Source: Tetradesmus obliquus (taxonomy: Eukaryota; Chlorophyta; Chlorophyceae; Sphaeropleales; Scenedesmaceae). Taken from it: 64,000 nucleotides of DNA. The translations under genes and the position numbers were made by a program. Location of the stretch: assembly GCA_030272155.1 (NCBI GenBank), contig CP126194.1, positions 1,178,001-1,242,000 on the forward strand, read 5' to 3'. Shown in pieces: positions 55,117 to 64,000 of the stretch (within the stretch, counting starts at the first letter, position 1; every line of letters starts with the position of its first letter). The notes beneath the pieces are model-generated. The model was given only the letters and a program-made list of their open reading frames with translations. It searched no databases and had not been told where the DNA came from.

Positions 55117-57043
55117 CACGCACGGGAGACTTGAAACCAACATGCAAACACAGGGAGTGGTCGAGCAGGACGCTTGCAATGTTTGGGATGAACAAAAGCG
55201 TGCAGGAACTCCACAGCGGCCTGCAGCAGCACACATGCGGAACATTCGACAGGCATGCGCAGTGTTAAAGTGCATACAAATGGCCTGCGATACCAGCAGG
55301 GCACCGCAGAGGGCACTACACCAACAGCTTGGCAGTTTTGGAAAGCTGTAGAGACAGCTGAAGGGCACAAACCTGGAAGAAGAATCCCTTGCGTGAATTG
55401 CCAGGACCCTGCGGCTCTGCTAGCTTCATCAAGTTGATGTGATCAAGCACCGCTGCCGCCACAGGCGGCACCTCCCGCTGCTGCTGCTGCTGCTCTGCGG
55501 CCGGCTGCTCAGCTGCTTGCTGCTGCTGCAGCTTGAGCAGGTGCTGCTCTGTGCGCAGCAGCTGGCTCAGGCAGAAGGCCGAGTTTGTCATTAAGCTGCG
55601 GCTGCCTTCCTGCACAAAGGGCTTCAGCAGCTGCACCACCTGCGGAGCCAGGCCCTTGGACACCAGCGGCTTGGACACTGCAGGGTTGAAGTTGAAAAGT
55701 AACACAGTTGTAACACGGGTGTAACATGGCCACAACAACGCTTGTTAACATAGTGAGTAGAGCAGCAATGTGCAGCATGCTACAGCCATGACGACTGCCA
55801 TTACTGCTGTGCGCAGGCCAACGTTGCCTCATTGAAACACGGCACGTATGCATCACAAGATGCTTCAACAGCGCACTGTTGCTGGTGCAAGCACAGCTGC
55901 GGTTATGTTGATCTGAAAAAGCGGTCGCACCTTGCCGCAGCAGCTTGATACAGGCGATACCCCTTATGGTGTCAATGCGCTGCTCATCGCACATGCCCCT
56001 GCGCGCCAGCGCCTGGCAGCATCAGCAGCAGCAGCAGCAGCACCAACAATGTGGCACAGTCTGGGCACACATGCAGGCAACAGCTCTTACTTACACCAGA
56101 AAGCAGTTTTACATTGCACATCACACACTATGCAGTGCAACAGCACCAGTTAAACATGCCGCTTCCGCTGCTGCTGTCACAAGCTCCCACCTTGAGCACT
56201 GCAGTGGGCCCCTGCGCAGCCACAAACTGCTCCACAGCCACATCATCAGTGCACAGCACTAGCATGCTGCTGTTATAACGTTATGACATCTCACCTTGAG
56301 CACTGCGGTGGGCCCCTGCGCAGCCACAAACTGCTCCACAGCCGCCGGCCGCATCGGCGTGGGGGCCCTGACGCCGGGAGGCTGCCCGCTTGCTGCGTTC
56401 ATCGCTGCAGGCCATGCGACACAACCACGCAGCATGTTGGATTGAAAAGGAGAGATCTGCTTTTTCAGCTGTGCCACAGGCCGTGCAAGCAACGCAGCAA
56501 GGCAAGATGCCACGCTCTGAATGCCATTATTCTGCCTGACACCGGGAGGCTGGGCTTCCATCGCTGCATGCCATGCCACGCAGCCAGGCAGCAAGTTGCA
56601 TTGCTACATGTATCACACAACAAAGTTCTGCTTGTTATTGAACTGTGCCGCAGGCCATGCTTACACTTTCAAGGCAGACAAAGCAGCACAAGCATGGGCG
56701 GCGCTGTTGGCAGCGATGCATCATCGCTGTGGCATCACCACACTGCAGCAGCACGCGCAGAGCTCCGACGCAAACCAGACCGTGGAGGCTGCAGAACCGT
56801 CTGCAGGGCATCTAGTTTTCACAAACTAAGGCTGGGCTATACACATCAGCATTGAGCAGTACAGTTCCAGATTATGCAGTACAAACAACAGCTAGGCGAA
56901 ACAGGTCCATGTTTCCTGCAAACTTGCAGGACGTCTCTGCACCCAGTCCACCTCACCTGGCCGCATGGGAACTTGTGGGTGGGCCAGTCCGCCCTCTGGC
57001 ACTCCCTGCCGCAGTACGCGCGCAGGCTGCAGCGCGAACACTT
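52660..57043 (-). CDS. ARM-like / MYND repeat block, downstream (3') copy with C-terminal exons
   Basis: Recognisable exons in order on the minus strand: MYND second half 57043-56957 (KCSRCSLRAYCGRECQRAD); about 56400-56287 (RPAAVEQFVAAQGPTAVLK); about 56010-55930 (MCDEQRIDTIRGIACIKLLRQ); about 55680-55375 (VSKPLVSKGLAPQVVQLLKPF and CLSQLLRTEQHLLKL); about 55080-54905 (AFKALRVQQPAVFAAML); 54472-54369 (CYRHGGLELFSQQLRPLLL); about 53875-53768 (SRGLFISSLMDAAELESPTVQ); about 53430-53280 (MPELRPLYEEFPERFEDARK, preceded in frame by a TGA); and the last exon 52942-52660 (EVLSEVLVRMAAFWTCKQQ to AVYEM, TGA). The helical repeats resemble armadillo-type scaffolds. The MYND first-half exon and ankyrin exons are absent here, so this block is either the 3' part of the locus starting at 63600 or a truncated paralogue. 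Function unknown. Confidence 0.6.
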
Positions 57044-60000
57044 CTGCAGGCGGCATAGCGCACAACAGGGCAGCCAAACACACATTCATCCTGTTGTGAC
57101 GCATACTTCTTTGATGGTGCCAGCAAACACATGTAAGCGCCCTCTTTGCAAACCCGTGGCGTGTGTCGGGTGAGATTGCGGCTGCACGGCACAGACAAGC
57201 AGCAGCGTAGCGAAGTGCAGCATTGACCGCATTGAAAACGTGGCGGCTGGTGCTTGGAGCAACTAGTGTGCACGCTGCAGGTGTGCAGCGCCAGAACAAC
57301 AGACAGCAGCAGCGTAGCGGAGTGCGGCAACGATGCAGATGCCTGGTCACACCATGCTATCAAGTGCTTGGGGCCAGTGGCCTTCCGCTCGGCAGCGCCC
57401 AGGCGTGGTGGCAACGGCGGTGTAGCTGTGGCTGACATTACAATCAAGCAGCGCAACTACGCATCACACGGCAACTGCTGTGATACCACTGAAGCGCGAC
57501 ATCAAGTCCCAGCAAAAAACTTGCAAACATATATAATTGTGATTTCCGCAACCTGCCGCACCTGCACTGTGGGCGTGTCGTGCTCTGCAGCATCCAGCAG
57601 GTTGCTGATGAACAGCCCGCGGCTGAGCATGTCCCAGTCGAAGCCCAGGCCCTGCAAGTCCACAAAGCCGTCGATGCCTGCATTGCATCGCATTGCAAAC
57701 GCAGGATGTGTGAGCGAGCGCAGTCAGGCCACAGCGCTTGCAGGTCCACAAAGCTGAAAATGCCTGCATGCAATGCACAGAGCGCACATAGACACGTGCT
57801 AGTGAATCAGTTGCAAGAAATGGCTGTTTGAGCATGTCCGAGTCGGGGCCCAGGCCCTGCAGGTCCACAAAGCCGTCGATGCCTGCACACAGCACATACA
57901 ATGCAGACGGACACGTGCCACTGAATCAGTTGCAGAAGATGCCTGTGTGAGCATGTGCCAGCAGGTCCAGAAAGCTGTCAACGCCTGCATGTGATACATG
58001 GAAGCCACACGCACATCCCGTTGGAGTTTCAAGAGGATGGCTGTGTCGGCATGTGCCACTTGAGGCCACCTGCTACTCCAAACAGCTTATAGTTTGCTTT
58101 CACAGCCAGATGACGTTCCACAGCAAGCGCCCCGTCTAAGCACAGCCAGCGTTACAAGATGGACACATGGCCTGTGACAAAACAGCACAGCTCACCCAGC
58201 GGCTTCCTATCCTCATCAACCACCGGTGCAAAGCGCAGCAGCAGCGGCCGCAGCTGCTGGCTGAACAGCTCCAGCCCGCCATGCCGGTAGCACTGCAGGG
58301 TGATGCACACGGCAGCAGGCAGCAGCAGCACGCATGCAGCGACAGGTTTGGGTTTAGCTGCAGTGTTGTGGCTTGCTTGACAGTAAGGCAAACCCATGTC
58401 CTGCATTTCCACGACAAGAACGTGTGCAGCAACGATGCCCCAGCAGCAACACATGTGGCTTCCACATCATGCACACGACAAATGCACCATTTATTCTGCT
58501 CAGCACGCACTGGCTGGATCACGCAACACCTCGCACTCCCCATCTTGCCTGCTTTAAGCTGTACTGCGGGCCTCCTACCAGCGTTAGTGCAGTTGCAAGT
58601 ACAACTACTATTGAAAACAACACGACCAAGACATACTGTCAAGCAACATTAGCAGCACAAACAGCAACGCTGGTTGCTGCACACCCCTCACCAGCATAAG
58701 GCTCTCCACAATCACTGCCCAGCCTCTGTTGCAGCCAGTGCCATGCCCAGTTTCAAAGCATGACATGTTGCACAGCAAACACTGGCAGGAATGATGTCAG
58801 CAAGCAACAAAGGACACATAAAGTTGAAAAGGTAGAGACCACTCACCAGCATCAGGCTCTCCACATTCACTGCCCAGCCCTCCGTGGCAGCAAGCGCCGT
58901 GCCCAGCAGGCAGCACTGCAGCAAGCTGGCAAATACCTCCGGCTGCTGCGCCCGCAGCGCCTTGAAGGCGGCCTTGCTGTGCAGCAGCGCAGCAACTAGC
59001 TCCATGGTGGCCTGCAGCAGCAGCAGCAGCAGCACACGCGCAAACAAGGAACAGGACGATAAGCAACGCATTTGTTTTGGTGCGAGGAGGACACATTTCA
59101 GGTGTTTGTTAGGTGTTGATGGCTTGATTGGCATGTTGATACCGCATCTGGCAGTCAGCACTTAGCAACCATGTACATAACCTATTCAAGTTGATCAGAG
59201 AGCTACAATGGCGCCAAGGGACATCAGGGAGGCCTACCTGGAAGAAGAATCCCTTGCGCGTTTGGCCCGGTGCCTCCAGCTGTGCCGGCTTCCTCAGGTC
59301 GATGTGCTGCAGCACCGCTGCTGCCACCGGCGGCACCTCCCGCTGCTGCTGCTGCTGCTCTGCAGCCGGCTGCTCAGCCGCTTGCTGCTGCTGCTGCTGC
59401 AGCTTGAGCAGGTGCTGCTCTGTGCGCAGCAGCTGGCTCAGGCAGAAGGTGGCATTGGCCATCACCTTGCTGCTGCTGTGCTCCACAAAGGGCTTCAGCA
59501 GCTGCACCACCTGAGGAGCTAGGCCCTTGGACACCAGAGGCTTTGACACTGCACGGGTTCACAACAGTGTAACAGTTGTTATGAGATACATCATGGTTAC
59601 AGCAGCTATGTTTGATGGCCGCGGAATGGTTTGTTAGCGCTATGGGTAGAGCCGCGAGGTGCAGACCGCCGCAGCAGCGACGCGCCATGATGTGACTGAA
59701 GTATGTAGGTGACATTACAACCGCAACACAACAAATCTACATAACATAGCATGCATCCCCAGCAAGCTGCAGCGAGTGCGAGCAACTGCGGCTGGTGACA
59801 ATCGCTGCTGTAGTGCTTGATACACAGCAGGCTCACCCTGCCACAGCCGCATGACAGCGCTCATTCCCCTGATGCTATCAATGAGCTGGTCATTACACAA
59901 GCCCCCGCGCCCCAGCACCTGCAGCAGCAGCAGCAGCAACAGCGTCAGTTCGACAAGCCAAATAGGCCTCAAATGTCTTTGCACCAAGCAGCATGTGCTG

Positions 60001-61752
60001 TGCATCTGTCTAGCACGGAACCCCAAAGGCAGCAACCTCATCACCTGCGAGTGTACAAGCAATTCATTCATTGCAGGACCTACACAGACAGTTCATCCAT
60101 TGAATGGAATACATCAAGGCAGTGAAAGCACCAGCATGCTGCTGTCATAACGTTATAACATCTCACCTTGAGCACTGCGGTGGGCCCCTGCGCAGCCACA
60201 AACTGCTCCACAGCCACACATCAATGCAAAGCACCAGCATGCTGCTGTTATAATGTTATAACGTCTCACCTTGAGCACTGCGGTGGGCCCCTGTGCAGCC
60301 ACAAACTGCTCCAAAGCCACCGGCCGCATCGGCGTGGGTGTCTTGGCATTGGGCGGCTCCGCGTACGAGTTGGTCTCTGCAGGCCAGGCATCACAGACAG
60401 GCAGCAGGTCAAGCTCTGGCTGCGCAAACCCTGCTTGCTGTTGCTTGCATGAACTGGTGCAACCTCCGAGCATGTGTCCTTGATGGGCACAGATGCCGTG
60501 AGTGTACTGCTTTTTCTCATATGATTGTAATGTACACTGTCGACTGCAATCAGGCGGGCAACCCTAGGCCATGCAGCAACCAGCACAGGCACCACAAAGT
60601 GTACTGTTAGCTGTAATCAACCCCCTTGTTTACAATACAGACAATGAGATGTTATGCTCACCTGTCAGGTCCCGCAGCAGGCCGTTGACTGCGATGAGGC
60701 TGGGCAGCCATCCTCCAGTGATGACCTTGTCGCTCTCCAGCGCTGCCACCAGCTGCGGAATGACCTTGGCATCAGGAGCCAGCTTGTGCACGGCCGGGCT
60801 CTCAGCTGTTTGATTGTGATATGGACACGTGAGTGGCAGCAGCAGCAGGCCAGACGCAAGCGATGAAGCATTAGACAGACAGCGGCGTGTATCCAGCATG
60901 GGCATAGCTGGCTGACTGGAGCCTGGCACAGCTGTGAGCTGTTGCTTGTTTTGCACAATGTTGGTCTACTGGGAAGAATGCACTATCAAATGTGTATGCA
61001 AAGCAAACGGCTGGCAGCTGGCAACTGCTGTGTGCTGTTGCCCACGCAAAGTCACTCCTGCTGAGTGCGCTTTGTGCAGAACATCTGGCTGTCTTAGTCT
61101 ACAGCAACTTATGGCTAAGATGACGGCAAAAAGCGTTATGAAACCACACACAATGTCCATGCCATGCAGGCAAAGCACAGTCAATCACAAGTGAGCAGCT
61201 TGAACTGCATCATCTGCTGCTGCAGCATTCCCTGCTGCATCATCCCCTGCTGCTGCTGCTGCTGCTGCTGCTCACCCAGGGTCCTCGCCCTGTGCATCCT
61301 GTCTGAGGGAGAGGCTGCAGTGTCCAGCAGCTGCTGCACGCGGTCCCTGATGTCCGCAATTTGCAACACCGACCACCAGCACACACAACACATATTGGTG
61401 AATGCTTTTGCAAAATATGAAAGCAGCAAAAAAGCGCAGCACAATCGAAGGTGATGCATCATTGTTGTGACACCGAGAGACTGCAAATGCATGCTGCAGG
61501 GGCCCAATGCGCTTGAATCTGCAGTGCAATACACAAAGCACTAGCTTCTGCAGACCAATGGTGGGCATCACAAAATAAGGCAGAGCTGTACAAATATCTG
61601 TGGTTTGCCTTTCTTCTCTTCTTTCACTCTTCTTTCAAATGCAGCTGTGCACCAGTCCACCTCACCTGGCCGCATGGGAACTTGTGGGTGGGCCAGTCCG
61701 CCCTCTGGCACTCCCTGCCGCAGTACGCGCGCAGGCTGCAGCGCGAACACTT
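53760..61752 (-). repeat. Multi-kilobase tandem duplication of MYND/ARM exons
   Basis: The exon series MYND half, QFVAAQGPTAVLK, DSIRGM/DTIRGI, VSKPLVSKGLAPQ, FKALR-QQP, CYRHGGLELFSQQ and SRGLFIS appears twice in the same order (about 61752-57560 and 57043-53768). The MYND exon and the CYRHGG exon are identical at nucleotide level over about 90-105 bp. Other exons differ at many positions and the introns are mostly unalignable by eye. Even a small partial exon copy after QFVAAQGPTAVLK (about 60215-60167 and 56240-56187) is preserved in both blocks. Confidence 0.9.
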
Positions 61753-63600
61753 CTGCAGGCGGCATGAGGGACATCGCGACATGTGCAGACAGCAAACAAC
61801 ATGTGGTGCGGGTCAAAAGGCCATGACTGTGCAGCATCAACCATCTTGTCATATCAGTCAAACCAACACGCTGCAGCACGTGGTGTGTTCAGTAGCTTTG
61901 CTGACAGGCATGCATACGAGCCGACAGGTCCTCATGGCACATGTATCAGATGTTACTCTTCTCTACATAACAATTTGACAATTTCTAATACTTGGATTTC
62001 ACATAGGTTTGCTGTGCTGTCCAGCTGCGCCCACCTGCACTTTGCGCCCCTCTGGCACTACGCCACAATGGTCACAGGCATCCTTGCACAGCGCTGCCCC
62101 GCCAGCCACACCTGCAGATGTTGCTGCTGCTGCTGTAGTGCTGCTGCTGGCGCTGCTGCCGCTCTTCTGCTGCGCCTTGGCAGTTCTGCTGCGCAGGTGG
62201 TTCTGGTACCTGCAGCACACCGCAGTACAACAGAGCAGAAGCCGCCCACATCCATGCACACACGGCACGTACCAGCATTGAGATCATCCTGTACTGCATC
62301 AGCACAAAAAGCACCAGCGACACAGCCGTCGCAACTGAGCAACAGGTGCCTGGCATTGGCACGTGCATTGCGTGCAGATAGAAGCACTCCCCACACAGCT
62401 GCAGTACAGGCTGCTGCATTTGCCACCAGCCTCCAACCCTGCATGCAAACAAACCTCTGCTTACTTGTCCACGTGCTGCTTCAGCAGGGCCGTCACCGCT
62501 GACTGTGTCGCCGCGCTGGGCCGCTGTGCGTTTGGTATGATGGGCTTTAGCGCAGCATCTAGTGGGCTGTTGCCTGCCACATCCAGCAGCAGCGGGTTCG
62601 CGCCGCCCTCCAGCAGCAGCCGCAGCACTTCTATGTAGCCGTACCTGCAGTGCACAACGGCGCACAAAGGTATGTGTGTGAAGCAATGCCGCTGTATGTG
62701 TGTGAGCTTGTTGTGTCGGGAGAAAAGACTAATAAGAGGGAGGTGACTAGACATCAGCTGAAGACGAGAATCCACGCAGTACGCGCTGCTTTCAAAACAG
62801 CCAGATGGCAGAGTGCAACTTTGCAAAGGATTGATCACATGCTTTATTAGACTGGCAACGGGTAAATTTGGCCATGTTCCACCAAGAGCAGTGTCAGACA
62901 CTTCAGTAGCTGAGCACTGCCAGGGCGCTGATAGCACAGCACACCTATTATGCTGGCAGTTGATAGTCACGAATGAGGAGTGTAGTCAAACCTCCTACCT
63001 TGCTGCAATGTGCACGCCAGTCTCTCTGCTGTGGGCCGACTGCTCGTTGGGGTCAGCACCTGCTCACAAACAAAGCGTCAACGGTCATATTTGTGGCAGC
63101 GCTGCATATTATAAGCACTCGCACTGTGCAGATTCACCTATTGGGAGTTACTACTCCTTTACATGGCTGCTTCAGCATGAGAGTTGCGCAGGCATGGCAG
63201 CATCAACAGCGCTGGAAGCGCTACTGGTCCGACTAGAGGAGTCCTCTACCACATCTGACAGCAGGTTGCAAGCTAGCCGCGCACCATGCTTCAGCAGCAC
63301 TCGCACACGTGCAGGCCCGTTGCTAAGAGCCGCCATGACCAGAGCTGTAGCGCCGCTCATCGATTTCGCCTCCAGGTTGCATGGCTTGCCCTTGCTCTTT
63401 GCTGCCTTGAGCAATTTGTCTAGCTCAGCTGCCTACTTCTCATCCTTGTCCTTCTCAGCGGTAGGTGAGTCGTGGCAGCACAGTTCAAGCATTTTATCCT
63501 CCTCTGCGGACACCTTGGAGCCCTTTCCAGGCTGCAACATGCCTTCCAGGAACTGCATCATACCCATAGCATCCATCCGCTGCAGCTCGTCCATGTTCAT
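57560..63600 (-). CDS. Ankyrin-MYND-armadillo-like protein, upstream (5') copy
   Basis: The first exon runs from 63600 (MNMDELQRMDAMGMMQF) to about 63253, with an in-frame TAG at 63433-63435 before AAELDKLLKAAKSKGKP and an ankyrin-like GATALVMAALSNGPARVRVLLKHGA. Exons 63059-63000 and 62644-62465 complete ankyrin repeats (GVHIAAR-YGYIEVLRLLLEGGANP). Exon 62209-62035 ends with CDHCGVVPEGRKVQ and joins 61752-61666 (KCSRCSLRAYCGRECQRADW, then HKFPCGQ), giving a complete MYND zinc finger with all cysteines and the histidine. Downstream: DRVQQLLDTAAS (about 61370), VHKLAPDAKVIPQLVAALE (about 60805-60662), RPVALEQFVAAQGPTAVLK (about 60375-60268), LCNDQLIDSIRGMSAVM (about 59915), VSKPLVSKGLAPQVVQLLKPF (about 59549-59240), AAFKALRAQQPEVFASLL (about 59020), CYRHGGLELFSQQLRPLLL (about 58300-58197) and GIDGFVDLQGLGFDWDM (about 57677-57561). 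MYND and ankyrin domains bind proteins; the function is unknown. Confidence 0.65.
57561..57995 (-). repeat. Tandem partial copies of the GIDGFVDLQGLG exon start
   Basis: The exon start with its upstream intron (CAGGTCCACAAAGC on the plus strand) occurs at about 57655, 57742, 57860 and 57963. The same kind of roughly 115-bp tandem occurs in the 3' block at about 53828-53995 (GAGCATGTGCCAGTCAGGCC twice). Confidence 0.85.
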
Positions 63601-63603
63601 GAT

Positions 63604-64000
63604 GCACTGCTGTTGATAAAGAGACGGAGATATACTTGAATGTGTTCAGGATGACGATGGGTCCGCAGATCGCGGGATCGCCCCTTTCGCACAACGCAGC
63701 ACCGCATTAGTGACACCTGCGTATGCCTCGCGAAAGCACAAGATTTGTTTGATCACGACATATATGTTGCATTACATCAGCATTACTCAGCACACGTGAA
63801 CTTGTTCTTTGATGACCCTGGTGTCACTTTTTCAAACCATTTTGCATGACAGCTCCCGCCACAGCCCCAGTGCCGGCTTCATGCCGCAGCGAGCTTGGAA
63901 ACCGGGTCACAGAATTGGTAGTAGTAGCAACGTATATTTTTGAATGGTCATTTGGACGGCAAAGAAGGTGACCCAGTACGCCAACTCAGGGGCAGGCGCC
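63604..64000. other. Upstream flank of the ankyrin-MYND-ARM gene
   Basis: No supported coding exon. The sequence before the proposed ATG could be the promoter/5' UTR or an intron, because TTTATCAACAG just upstream could serve as an acceptor for a more distant first exon. Confidence 0.4.

Noticed and set aside
63433..63435. Nuclear genetic code with TAG reassigned
   Set aside because: TAG is used as an apparently genuine stop in several genes here (ICMT-like, RS protein, OPA3-like, O-methyltransferase), so reassignment is unlikely.

Overview
This is nuclear DNA of a chlorophyte green alga, most likely a chlorophycean (Sphaeropleales or Volvocales type). The genes are multi-exonic, with GTGAG or GTGCG donors and TGCAG acceptors, mostly 100-400 bp introns, and very abundant CAG/CTG triplets that give poly-Q, poly-A and poly-S tracts. 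A central-pair flagellar protein and telomere-like CCCTAAA motifs fit the same group. Species level is not claimed. There is no sign of prokaryotic, viral or transposon-encoded genes.

Layout, left to right: (1) <1-8249 (+), the 3' part of a CPC1/SPEF2-type central-pair protein with an adenylate-kinase-like domain and two EF-hands; (2) 8953-10535 (+), an F-box-like/leucine-rich-repeat protein with an in-frame TGA; (3) 13327-11539 (-), a five-exon isoprenylcysteine-methyltransferase-like membrane protein; (4) 15621-13625 (-), an RS-domain nuclear protein; (5) 20079-16636 (-), ESCRT-III VPS24/CHMP3 in eight exons; (6) a gene-poor 4 kb stretch holding a minisatellite; (7) about 32190-24174 (-), a giant polo-like kinase whose catalytic motifs are broken (a predicted polo pseudokinase); (8) 32934-34351 (+), an OPA3-like protein; (9) 35894-38389 (+), an EamA/DMT-family transporter; (10) 40874-40425 (-), an LSm10-like Sm protein; (11) 43599-41204 (-), a plastid-targeted class I O-methyltransferase; (12) 44010-51333 (+), an NSUN2/TRM4-type RNA cytosine-5 methyltransferase in 14 exons; (13) 63600-52660 (-), an ankyrin-MYND-armadillo-like locus with a multi-exon internal tandem duplication.

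For genes 3, 4, 5, 8, 9, 11 and 12 the exon phases close exactly over the whole gene, so those models are strong. The genes are ordinary housekeeping or structural genes on both strands and do not form a pathway cluster.

The most unusual signals are: the polo-box protein with degenerate HRD and DFG motifs, no APE segment and a linker of well over 1,000 residues; repeated microduplication of exon/intron junctions into neighbouring introns (NSUN2, VPS24, transporter, methyltransferase and ARM genes); the ankyrin-MYND-ARM locus, where a block of exons is repeated and two exons are identical at DNA level between copies; and (CTG)n tracts that end in the splice-acceptor CAG.
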